Part shown: piece by piece, positions 1-6,751 of the stretch
How the letters are laid out: each line of letters begins with the position of its first letter
Position numbering within the stretch: position 1 is the stretch's first letter
Origin: JACDDK01 sp035689095
GTDB taxonomy: Bacteria > Actinomycetota > Rubrobacteria > Rubrobacterales > Rubrobacteraceae
Assembly (NCBI GenBank): GCA_035689095.1
Contig: DASSMB010000033.1
Location: 1 to 9,824, forward strand
Reading direction: 5' to 3'
DNA: 9,824 nt
Made by a program: the position numbers and the translations under genes
The notes under the pieces: generated by a model
The model's input: only the letters and a program-made list of their open reading frames with translations
What the model was told of the DNA's origin: nothing
Database searches by the model: none

Positions 1-641
1 AGCGGACCTCCGCCATGCGCCAGAAGCTCCTTTCGGAAGAGCGGTTCATGATCTCTCACGTCGGCCGCCTGACGCACGAGAAGCGCCCGCAAGACCTGAT
101 CTCCTTCGCCGAAAATCTCGCGCAGCGGCGGCAAGACTGGCGCTTGTTTATAGCGGGAACCGGCTCCCTCCGCCGGACGTTGGAGCGGCAAACGGTAAGG
201 CTCCGGCTCGCCGATAGGGTGAAATTCCTCGGTTACATCTCGGAGGAGGAGAAGGAGGACTTGCTCATGGCGAGCGACCTCTTCCTGATGCCGTCTCCGA
301 CGGAGTTGCAGAGCATCGCGACGCTGGAGGCGATGGCCCGAAGCTGCGCGGTGGTCGCTGCCGGCTTCGAGACCAGCGCCGTAGGTGAGATGGTCCGGGA
401 GGCGGGATGCGGCCTCTGTTACCGACCGGAGCGGATGGACGAGGCGGCGGAAGACACGAGCCGGCTGCTTGATGAACCGGATAGGTTGAGAGTTTTGCAG
501 CGCAACGCCGAAGATGCGGCGCGGCGGCATGACGTACACCTGAGCGGTAAGCGCCTGGAGGAGGTCTACGCTTCCCTGCTCCGCGTCCGGGACGGAGACC
601 CGGAGCCCGTGGCGGGGCCGCTTGAGAGGATGGAGGCTTGA
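1..641 (+). CDS. GT4-family glycosyltransferase, C-terminal part (5' end outside window)
   Basis: This is the C-terminal nucleotide-sugar-binding half of a GT-B retaining glycosyltransferase (Glycos_transf_1). The frame is open to the left edge, so the N-terminal acceptor-binding domain lies outside the window; the ATG at 15 is merely internal. Counting from that Met, HVGRLTHEKRP (residues 15-25) is the family's phosphate-contacting loop, with R18 and K23. FIAGTGS follows at 45-51. PTELQSIATLEAMA (95-108) carries the EX7E pair E97 and E105. The ELQS...TLEAMA wording resembles enzymes that glycosylate diacylglycerol or phosphatidylinositol more than LPS enzymes, but the acceptor cannot be fixed from this half. 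The stop TGA (639-641) overlaps the TTG start of the next gene, so the two are probably one translationally coupled operon. Family certain, substrate unknown. Confidence 0.9.
   Translation, partial: RTSAMRQKLLSEERFMISHVGRLTHEKRPQDLISFAENLAQRRQDWRLFIAGTGSLRRTLERQTVRLRLADRVKFLGYISEEEKEDLLMASDLFLMPSPTELQSIATLEAMARSCAVVAAGFETSAVGEMVREAGCGLCYRPERMDEAAEDTSRLLDEPDRLRVLQRNAEDAARRHDVHLSGKRLEEVYASLLRVRDGDPEPVAGPLERMEA
624..630 (+). promoter_or_regulatory. Ribosome binding site deciding the TTG start of the SDR fusion gene
   Basis: The stretch GAGAGGA lies 7 nt before the TTG at 638, inside the end of the upstream glycosyltransferase gene. A second purine run, GGAGG at 632-636, is too close to 638 (1 nt) and rather far from the alternative ATG at 650 (13 nt). 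The spacing and the TTGA start/stop overlap favour TTG 638, but ATG 650 would also give an intact Rossmann strand. Confidence 0.5.
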
Positions 642-2512
642 ACGACGGTATGGTCGCCGTAACCGGGGCCGGGGGATCTCTGGGCTCCGCCCTCACGCGG
701 CGCCTGCTGCGGGGCGGCCACGCCGTGCGGGCACTCGTCCGCCGGGAAGAGGACGCACACCGGCTCCGGGAGATGGGGGCGACACCCATCGTCGGCGATG
801 TGCGCGACGGACGGGCGCTGGAAAGCCTTGTCCGTGGCTGCGAGGCTGTCTTTCACCTGGCCGCCTGGATGGGGAAGCCGTTCGACGAGGAGTTGGCGCA
901 TGCCGTCAACGTCGGGGGAGCGGAGGGAGTAGTGCGGGCCGCGGCGGCTGGTGGCGCGCGGCGGGTGGTGCTGGCGAGCAGCATCGCGGTCTACGGGCCG
1001 GTGCTCCGGGGCGTCGTCACGGAGGACGCGCCGCTCTGGAGCGTGGGTGACATGTACGGGGATACCAAGATAGCGGCGGAGCGCGCGGCGCGGCGCGAGG
1101 CGGAGCGGCTGGGGATAGAGCTGGTAGTGTTGCGTCCGACCATGATCTTCGGCCCGGAGTCCCCGTCCTGGACGGAGGAGCCGTTCGCCGCGATCTCGAA
1201 GGGCCTCCCGGCGATCATCGGCAGCGGCGAGGACCTGGTAGACCCGGTCTACGTCGAGGACGTCGCGCGGGCCTTCGAACTCGCAGCCTCCATCCCCGAA
1301 GCCGCCGGCGAGACGTTCAATATCGGGGCGGGGCCGCGGACCTGGAACGAGTTCTTCGGCGCCTACGCCACCATGGCCGGGAAGCCCCTGCGGCGAATAC
1401 CCGCCTCCGTAACCCGGCGGGCGGCCCAGGCCGGAGAGCGCGCCGAACGCCTCCTGGGACGCCGCCCCCGCCTTCCCTCGGAGATGGTCGGCGTGATGAC
1501 GAGCCGGGCGGTCTTCTCGACGGAAAAAGCGAAGAGGGTGCTCGGCTTCGAGCCAGCCTACAGCTTCGAGGAGGCGATGGCTGAGACGGAGGCATGGTTG
1601 AGGAGCGCCGGACGGTTGCGGCGTCCCTCGGTCGCGCTGGTCACGGGCGCGGCCGGTGGGCTGGGGTGGGCGGTTGCGCGCAGGCTCCGGGAGGAGGGCC
1701 TGACCGTGTGGGCGGCGGACATCCAGCGCGAAGCTCTCGGCGGGCTGGCGGTGGAGGGAATCCGGACTGTGGCGCTGGATGTTGGGTCGGAGGAGAGCGT
1801 GCGGGCTGTGGTTGGTGAGATCGAAGCGGAGAGTGGTCCGGTGGATCTACTGGTGAACGTCGCGGGCGTTGGCAGGCCGGGACCCCTTGAGAGCCAGCCG
1901 TTCGGCGAGGTGGAGTCGCACTTCGACGTGAACGCTTACGGACCGTTGCGGCTGGCGCGGGCGGTCGCGCCGGGGATGCGGCGGCGGGGGTGGGGAAGAA
2001 TTCTCAACGTCACCTCCACCAATGGGTTTATCGTGACGCCGTTTATGGGCGCGTACTCCGCCTCGAAGCACGCGCTCGAAGCCATCTCCGACGCTTTGCG
2101 GATGGAGCTAAAGCCCTGGGGCGTGGAGGTCGGCGTCATCCAGCCCGGAGCCATGAAGACGGCCTTCGCCGGACGCGCCCAGGCGGCGCTGAAGGCGAGC
2201 ATCTCGGGCTCGAACGACGGCTGGAGCCCTTACTTGAAGTCCTTCCTCGACAGCTCGCTCTGGGGGACGGCTACGGCCACGAGCCCGGAGAGGGTGGCGA
2301 GGGTGGTGGCGCGGGCGGCGCTCGCCAACCGGGTCCCGGCGCGTAGTCTGGCAACGCTGGACGCGATCCCGGCCAGGGTGATGTCTATGATGCCGACGGC
2401 GGTCAGGGACGCTTTCCTGGTCCGGGCGGCGGGACTTTCGCAGGCCCCGGAGAGAGACGAGGCTTCGAGAAATAGAGCAGCCAGCCCGCCACCGGCCCGA
2501 TCAGGAAGATGA
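638..2512 (+). CDS. Two-domain fusion: NAD-dependent epimerase/dehydratase (extended SDR) + classical SDR oxidoreductase
   Basis: Two complete Rossmann-fold dehydrogenase units share one 624-residue chain. Unit 1 (about 1-320) is an extended SDR: nucleotide loop TGAGGSLG (9-16), D54 acidic residue, HLAAW (73-77), catalytic YGDTK with Y140 and K144, Ser114/115, and RPTMIFGP (166-173). It resembles the 3-beta-HSD/dihydroflavonol-reductase branch. Unit 2 (about 330-600) is a classical SDR: TGAAGGLG (336-343), NVAG (407-410), N432, catalytic S460, and YSASK with Y473 and K477. The 13-residue Ser-Tyr spacing is as usual, and IQPG lies at 501-504. Both active sites look intact, so this could be a bifunctional or two-step oxidoreductase. 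Single units are normally 250-350 residues. The linker (about 320-330) is short and Arg-rich. The last ~25 residues form a Pro/Arg/Ala tail beyond the fold and are encoded opposite the end of the convergent gene. Substrate unknown; the glycosyltransferase context suggests a nucleotide sugar or lipid. Confidence 0.88.
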   Translation: MNDGMVAVTGAGGSLGSALTRRLLRGGHAVRALVRREEDAHRLREMGATPIVGDVRDGRALESLVRGCEAVFHLAAWMGKPFDEELAHAVNVGGAEGVVRAAAAGGARRVVLASSIAVYGPVLRGVVTEDAPLWSVGDMYGDTKIAAERAARREAERLGIELVVLRPTMIFGPESPSWTEEPFAAISKGLPAIIGSGEDLVDPVYVEDVARAFELAASIPEAAGETFNIGAGPRTWNEFFGAYATMAGKPLRRIPASVTRRAAQAGERAERLLGRRPRLPSEMVGVMTSRAVFSTEKAKRVLGFEPAYSFEEAMAETEAWLRSAGRLRRPSVALVTGAAGGLGWAVARRLREEGLTVWAADIQREALGGLAVEGIRTVALDVGSEESVRAVVGEIEAESGPVDLLVNVAGVGRPGPLESQPFGEVESHFDVNAYGPLRLARAVAPGMRRRGWGRILNVTSTNGFIVTPFMGAYSASKHALEAISDALRMELKPWGVEVGVIQPGAMKTAFAGRAQAALKASISGSNDGWSPYLKSFLDSSLWGTATATSPERVARVVARAALANRVPARSLATLDAIPARVMSMMPTAVRDAFLVRAAGLSQAPERDEASRNRAASPPPARSGR

Positions 2513-3428
2513 GATAGAAGCTCAGGAGACGCCACAGGAGCACTGCCGCCGCGACGCTCCCCACTCCGGCGCCGACGCTCAGAGCCACGGCCGCTTCTAT
2601 AAAACCGGCGCCGCCCGGCGTGGGGATGAAGTGCGAGACCAGGATGATGCTGGCGAGGAGCGAGAGGACTGTGGGGAGGCCCGCGGACACGCCGTAGAGG
2701 TGGAGAAGACTCCAGAGGATTACGAAGCCCGCGATCCATCCCACGGCGGTTATGGCGTGCAGCGAGACCCAGGTCCTTGCGGACATTCTCATGTAGGCGC
2801 GGGCGCTGCGCTGATAGTCGCGAGCGGTGTTCGTCAGCCGGGTCTGAAAGCGTCCGAGTAACGGCCAACGCGCCAGGGCGAGGAGCAGGCGCACGACCAG
2901 TCGGGGATGACGGCTGAGGATGATCGAACCCGCGACCGCCAGAGAGACCGCCACCACGGTCAGGAACTCGGCCCGGATAGGGAGTGAGATCGCTCTCGTA
3001 TAGATCAGGTATCCCAGCCCCAGCGGCGCGGACCAGGAGAAGAAGATCAGGTCCAGGATAAATACCTGCACGATCACCCCGATCCCCTTCCCAACCGGCA
3101 CTCCGAGCCGCCCGAGCGCCGCGACCGTGGCCGGTACTCCTCCAGTGTTGCTCGGCGTCAGGGCCGCGCCCAGCACACCAACGAGGTGCGCCAGCAGCGC
3201 CGGACGATACGGCATCTGGATGCCCTGTCCCCTGCACAGGAGAGAGACTTTCAGGCCCGGCGTCATCCACTCCGCGGCCAGCGCGATCACGCCCACGATC
3301 AGGAAGAAGGCGCTCAGGTCCCTGATGCGGTAGGTCTCCGCCTCGAACAACGCGCCGCCGACGGCGAGATAGAGCCCGCCGAAGCCGAGCGCGAGGCTCA
3401 GGAACAGCATCGCGAGAGCGCGTTTCAA
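2403..3428 (-). CDS. UPF0104 / LPG-synthase-type flippase-like integral membrane protein
   Basis: This 341-residue polytopic membrane protein has about eight or nine hydrophobic segments. It matches the LPG_synthase_TM/UPF0104 family (the transmembrane part of MprF and its stand-alone YbhN/AglD-like relatives). Family signatures are visible: TPSNTGGVPA (91-100), PTPGGAGFIEAA (269-280) and LLWRLLSFYL (297-306). The soluble aminoacyl-transferase domain of MprF is absent, so aminoacylation of lipids is not predicted; lipid or lipid-linked-glycan translocation is the usual guess for such proteins. The start is TTG 3428, 3 nt after the stop of the upstream glycosyltransferase and without a clear Shine-Dalgarno, which suggests translational coupling; Met7 (3410) is an alternative. 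The C-terminus after the last helix is a Pro/Gly/Lys tail. The final helix and tail are encoded within a 110-nt overlap with the opposite-strand SDR fusion gene. Confidence 0.87.
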   Translation of the reverse strand: MKRALAMLFLSLALGFGGLYLAVGGALFEAETYRIRDLSAFFLIVGVIALAAEWMTPGLKVSLLCRGQGIQMPYRPALLAHLVGVLGAALTPSNTGGVPATVAALGRLGVPVGKGIGVIVQVFILDLIFFSWSAPLGLGYLIYTRAISLPIRAEFLTVVAVSLAVAGSIILSRHPRLVVRLLLALARWPLLGRFQTRLTNTARDYQRSARAYMRMSARTWVSLHAITAVGWIAGFVILWSLLHLYGVSAGLPTVLSLLASIILVSHFIPTPGGAGFIEAAVALSVGAGVGSVAAAVLLWRLLSFYLIFLIGPVAGWLLYFSKPRLSPGPAKVPPPGPGKRP

Positions 3429-3431
3429 GCG

Positions 3432-4595
3432 CTAGCCGGCCGCGCCGTCAGAAGCATTATTTAGAGCGTAGCGCACCACGTAGCGGGCGAGCCGCTCGGT
3501 GTCTCCGGCGAGGTCCAGATCCCTGCTCCGCAGCGCAACCTCTTCGAGGAGCGCCGGGCTCGCGGCGTAGCGCGCCACGGCTTTCGAGAGCGCCTCCGAC
3601 GTCCTGACGTAGTGCCCGAACCCTTCCCGCTCGACGAACTTTGCCACACCAAGTTCGTTGAGGCCCGCGTAACCCGTGACGAGCACCGGACGCCCGACCG
3701 CCAGCGCCTCGTACACCGAGGCCGGTCCGGCCTTACCGATGACCACGTCGCTCGCCGCGACGTGGAGAGCCATCTCCTCGACAAAGCCCTCGACCCTGAG
3801 CCCCGGCGCCCGCAGTTCCTCCAGAGCGTGCCGCAGCTTCTTGTTCCGGCCCGTAACTACGACTACCTGCGGGGCGGCTTCGGAGTGGAGCAACGCCGGG
3901 ACTATATGGTGCGGATGACCACCAACCCCTTCGCCTCCCAGGGTGACGAGGCAGGTAAAGCGGCCTTCGAGGCCGAGGCGGGCGCGGGCTTCCGCCTTCG
4001 ACGGAGCGTTCAGGAAAGGCTGGCGGACCGGGTAGCTGACGACGGAGATCTTATCCGGCGGGACGCCCATGTGGATCAGGTCTCTGCGCACCTCCGCCGC
4101 CGGGACTACGACGTGCTCGGCCCGCGGGTCGGCCCAGTAGGCGCTTATGTTGTACGGCTCGGTCGCGTAGGTAAGGACCGGGACCTGGAGGCCGTAGCGG
4201 TCTCTGGCGAGCGCGAGGCCCGTTGTGAGCAGGCCGTGGTTCGAGACAACGAGCAGCGGACGTTCCTTCTCTAGCTCCGCCGCGGCCGTGCGGGCGAACT
4301 CGCCCACGAGACGCCGCTGTCCGGCGACCGTCAGGCGCGGGAAGGAGTCTATGAGGCGCTGTCCGGCGCGGGCGATGAACGGGTAGCGCAGCGCGAGCCG
4401 CCAGAAGGCTTTATGCCGGCGGTCGGCGTTCAAAACACCCAGGTCTTCCATATAGTCCGAGACGCGCGGGGAGAACTGGTCGGGGTAGTGGTATTCGATG
4501 GCCTCGGAGATCGCTCGGGCCGTGGCTACGTGTCCGCCGCCGACGGCGACGGTGGCGAACAGGATCCCCGGCCGCCCGGCACTCACCCGGGCCAC
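3432..4595 (-). CDS. MGDG-synthase/MurG-like GT28 glycosyltransferase (diacylglycerol glycosyltransferase type)
   Basis: This 387-residue GT-B glycosyltransferase resembles plant and bacterial monogalactosyl-diacylglycerol synthases and processive diacylglycerol glucosyltransferases. The N-terminal half opens with ILFATVAVGGGHVATARAI (11-29), the Gly-rich loop plus His of the MGDG_synth domain. It continues through VVSNHGLLTTG (116-126), a stretch that in relatives faces the active-site cleft. The C-terminal donor-binding half has VTLGGEGVGG (217-226), VVVTGRN (245-251) and the MurG-like run FVEEM...ASDVVIGKAGPASVYEALAVGRP (271-303), with E296 in the donor-sugar position. Full length for the family. 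Expected role: membrane-surface transfer of a hexose from a nucleotide sugar to diacylglycerol. GTG 4595 is chosen because no other start lies upstream in frame before the conserved loop; GTG 4586 is possible. Transcribed with the downstream UPF0104 gene. Sugar and acceptor specificity are not readable. Confidence 0.85.
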   Translation of the reverse strand: MARVSAGRPGILFATVAVGGGHVATARAISEAIEYHYPDQFSPRVSDYMEDLGVLNADRRHKAFWRLALRYPFIARAGQRLIDSFPRLTVAGQRRLVGEFARTAAAELEKERPLLVVSNHGLLTTGLALARDRYGLQVPVLTYATEPYNISAYWADPRAEHVVVPAAEVRRDLIHMGVPPDKISVVSYPVRQPFLNAPSKAEARARLGLEGRFTCLVTLGGEGVGGHPHHIVPALLHSEAAPQVVVVTGRNKKLRHALEELRAPGLRVEGFVEEMALHVAASDVVIGKAGPASVYEALAVGRPVLVTGYAGLNELGVAKFVEREGFGHYVRTSEALSKAVARYAASPALLEEVALRSRDLDLAGDTERLARYVVRYALNNASDGAAG

Positions 4596-4625
4596 GGCGT
4601 CCGTCCACGCTTTAGGGAAATGGAG

Positions 4626-4643
4626 CCGGAGGCGGACCTCCGG
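4626..4643 (-). promoter_or_regulatory. Perfect 7-bp hairpin in the leader of the GT28 gene
   Basis: CCGGAGG and CCTCCGG form a perfect 7-bp GC-rich stem around a 4-nt loop. It sits 30 nt upstream of the GTG at 4595, on the transcribed strand. The stem locks up a GGAGG Shine-Dalgarno-like sequence and its complement. No U-run follows on the minus strand, so it does not look like an intrinsic terminator. It could affect translation or mRNA stability of the glycosyltransferase gene, or be chance in GC-rich DNA. Confidence 0.4.
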
Positions 4644-4689
4644 GCCGGACTTGGTGAAAGATCCAAAATAACAGGCATTCCAGACGAAT

Positions 4690-4718
4690 ATGGTATGGGC
4701 TGTCCGAGACGATGTCTA
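4690..4718 (-). promoter_or_regulatory. Candidate sigma-70-type promoter for the GT28-UPF0104 operon
   Basis: Read on the minus strand, TAGACA (4718-4713, 5 of 6 matches to TTGACA) is followed after exactly 17 nt by TACCAT (4695-4690, 4 of 6 matches to TATAAT). A start near 4683 would give a leader of about 88 nt containing the hairpin at 4626-4643. The element lies in the only sizeable gap between the two minus-strand genes, in a locally AT-richer stretch. The big membrane-protein gene upstream could also read through. Confidence 0.35.
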
Positions 4719-4749
4719 CGGTCCGGCGTTGCGTCTTCGTTAAATATCG

Positions 4750-6600
4750 TCATGCGACTCCTCGCCGCGGACGGTCCTTATCGAGCAGGACCATTGTCGC
4801 CGCGGAAGCGGGATAGGCGAGAGCGAGAAGCGTAGCCAGAATGCCGGAGTCGTTCAGGGCGCCCGAGGCGGCTGCGGCGGCCGTGGCGCCGAGCATTCCG
4901 GCGGCGATGGCTTTACCGTCCGCGGTATCCCGGAGGCGCCGCAGGGCGGTGAAGATCAGGGCTCCACCGGCTGCCAGCAGCGCGGTCCACAGCGGGTTCA
5001 GCAAGTGCCGGAGGCTCAGGATGAGCTTGCGAACGGCGATCTCGTAGAGACCGGCCTCTCCGCCCGCAGCCCGCGCTCCGTGCGAGGCGTCCGGGAAGAG
5101 GAAGCCGCTCGACACGAAGAGCGCCGCCGCCAGGAATAGCCCGCCTCCCGCCCATAGCGCCACGCCCGCCATACGCCCGCCGCGCAGTAGCCCCACCGTG
5201 GCGCCCATCCCGAACCCCAGGGCGAGGGACCCGCCCACGTCCGCGCCCATCGTTGGCAGGCCAATGGCGAGCACCGCCAGGACTCCGGCCACCGCCACAG
5301 CCGCCAATAGCCGCGGCTTCCGCATTATCAGCAACGCCGCCCCGAGCGGCAGCGCTCCGGCGGCGACCGCCGAGTACTCGTTGCCAATGCCATAGAACCG
5401 CGTGCCGTAGGCCGGGTCGTGGCCCAGGATCGAGAACCGCATCAACCAGCCTCCGAGGGCGGCGTCGGAGATCACGCACGCTGCTGTCGCCAGGGCCACT
5501 ACCGCCAACTCTCCCAGCGGGTTCCGCGAGACTCTCCGGGACAGGGCGACAAAAGCTGCGGCGAACAGTGAAGCCAGGATCGCCACGAGCAGCGCGTTCG
5601 TCACGGGCACGGCCGCCGCGGCCAGCGTCCCGAGAGGCAGGGCCGTGAGGAAGAGTACCGCGAGCCGGATGCCTGCCCACCCTCGCAGGATACCGGCCAG
5701 GACGAACGCCGCTACCGACATCCCGGACAGCAGAGTCCAGACAACCGACCGCTCCTCGTCCACGAACGCGAGCCGATCCTGGAGCCGCGAGACCTGCGTC
5801 ATACTGCCGGGCCGGGCCTCGGCCGCTCGCCCCGACATCTCCGGTGGGGCCTGGACGCCCAGATGTTCGAGCAGGGTGGGGGCGACATCCTCGCTGCTCA
5901 TCAGGCCAGCCGTATGCGTGCCCGGAGAGTAGAGGACACCGCCCTGATCTCCGGCGGCGAGTCCGAAAGGCGTGAGGTTCGCGGAGCCTGTCGGGGCGTT
6001 CGGGGCCGCTATAGCGACCACCGCTCCGGCCTGCCGAGCCGCATCCGCGGCCTCTCCCGCCTCCCGTGGATCAGATGCCTCGACCGCGACCAGATCCGCT
6101 CCGTGGAGGAGCGCGTCCTTCAGATGCTTCACCGGCTCTTTGCTGCCGTAAGTGATCGGCACTCTGCCTTTTGAGTCCATGACGACGAGAGCTGCGCGTC
6201 CGCCCACCGATGCGGCTCGGGCGCCGGAGTGGGCCAGCGCGTCTCCCAGGGCGCCCGGATGAACCGTCGCCGAAGGTCCCGTGAAGGAGCCGGGGATCTT
6301 ACCTCGCTCCTGTGGCAGGTTCTCCGGCAGGACGGAAGTGTCCGCCCGCGCGCCCGCGCCGAGGAGCACGTAGTTCATCCGGGGGTCCTCCGGCGCCTGT
6401 CCTTGAGAGGTCGAGAGGCTCGCGACTGCGGCGTTATCGAAGACCGGCGCGAGGCCCGGATACTCTACGCTCTTCCACGTGAGCCCGCTGTCCGCCAGGA
6501 CGAGCACGACCGGCGCGTGGTCCGGCTCGCCGGACGCGGCTTGCGCCAGCGGGAACAGAAAGACCATAGATAAGACCATCGCCGCTACCGCCGACCGCAC
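4750..6600 (-). CDS. Secreted/membrane protein with alkaline-phosphatase-like ectodomain and polytopic C-terminal domain, function unknown
   Basis: The protein has 616 residues. Residues 1-22 look like a signal peptide (R2, hydrophobic core, AQAASG). Residues 28-260 resemble the alkaline-phosphatase/sulfatase fold in outline: VVLVLADSG (31-39) where the first metal-binding Asp normally sits (D37), GVLYSPGTHTAGL (221-233), and EDVAPTLLEHLGV...MSG (237-257), the family's late element. A DHG-type metal site and a clear nucleophile are not evident, so this domain may be degenerate. Residues 288-605 contain about ten membrane segments with unusual polar motifs: YGTRFYGIGNEYS (398-410), PTMGADVGGS (449-458) and ALNDSGI (581-587). 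I cannot assign a named family; a membrane enzyme or transporter acting on a phosphorylated or glycosylated envelope precursor is inference. GTG 6600 is the start because an in-frame TAG lies at 6612-6610. It faces the same way as the GT28 operon, 154 nt upstream of it. Confidence 0.8.
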   Translation of the reverse strand: MRSAVAAMVLSMVFLFPLAQAASGEPDHAPVVLVLADSGLTWKSVEYPGLAPVFDNAAVASLSTSQGQAPEDPRMNYVLLGAGARADTSVLPENLPQERGKIPGSFTGPSATVHPGALGDALAHSGARAASVGGRAALVVMDSKGRVPITYGSKEPVKHLKDALLHGADLVAVEASDPREAGEAADAARQAGAVVAIAAPNAPTGSANLTPFGLAAGDQGGVLYSPGTHTAGLMSSEDVAPTLLEHLGVQAPPEMSGRAAEARPGSMTQVSRLQDRLAFVDEERSVVWTLLSGMSVAAFVLAGILRGWAGIRLAVLFLTALPLGTLAAAAVPVTNALLVAILASLFAAAFVALSRRVSRNPLGELAVVALATAACVISDAALGGWLMRFSILGHDPAYGTRFYGIGNEYSAVAAGALPLGAALLIMRKPRLLAAVAVAGVLAVLAIGLPTMGADVGGSLALGFGMGATVGLLRGGRMAGVALWAGGGLFLAAALFVSSGFLFPDASHGARAAGGEAGLYEIAVRKLILSLRHLLNPLWTALLAAGGALIFTALRRLRDTADGKAIAAGMLGATAAAAASGALNDSGILATLLALAYPASAATMVLLDKDRPRRGVA

Positions 6601-6606
6601 GGCTTC

Positions 6607-6612
6607 ATCCTA
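6607..6612 (-). promoter_or_regulatory. TAGGAT element 6 nt before the GTG start: -10 box or Shine-Dalgarno
   Basis: On the minus strand TAGGAT (6612-6607) stands exactly 6 nt before GTG 6600. As a -10 box it would put the transcript start at the start codon (leaderless). But AGGA within it is also a short Shine-Dalgarno at 7-nt spacing, so the sequence alone does not decide. No good -35 is seen 16-18 nt upstream. An imperfectly placed inverted repeat, ATCAG-N4-CTGAT (6612-6625), overlaps its upstream edge and might be an operator; it is only 5 bp per arm. Confidence 0.3.
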
Positions 6613-6634
6613 TCAGAGAGCTGATCGAAAAAGA

Positions 6635-6663
6635 CCGTTCCCGCCTTTGTGAGCCCGTTCCCG
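6635..6663. repeat. 9-bp direct repeat (CCGTTCCCG) with 20-bp period in divergent intergenic region
   Basis: CCGTTCCCG occurs at 6635-6643 and again at 6655-6663, start to start exactly 20 bp, about two helical turns. It lies between the divergent starts at 6600 (minus) and 6752 (plus), where a regulator binding in tandem would sit. On the minus strand the unit reads CGGGAACGG. No regulator gene is next to it. Confidence 0.4.
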
Positions 6664-6751
6664 GATCATCCCTCGCACAACGGCGATACTAGCCTCGTGG
6701 GACTGAGATCATCCACACTCGACCAGAACTTTTCAATCGGCGTCAGAGCAG

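Noticed and set aside
2..12. 11-bp sequence GCGGACCTCCG repeated at 4632-4642
   Set aside because: In about 10 kb of GC-rich DNA several 11-bp repeats are expected by chance, and the first copy is inside coding sequence.
2230..3270. Minus-strand 346-codon frame overlapping the UPF0104 gene
   Set aside because: Out of frame with the motif-bearing membrane protein; Arg-rich with no hydrophobic segments or family signature.
3612..4274. Plus-strand 220-codon frame opposite the GT28 gene
   Set aside because: Antisense shadow of a well-conserved glycosyltransferase; rich in Arg, Asp and Val, with no recognisable domain and no ribosome site.
4626..4643. Hairpin as intrinsic terminator of the 4750-6600 gene
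   Set aside because: The stem is not followed by a T-run on the minus strand, and it lies downstream of the candidate promoter of the next gene.
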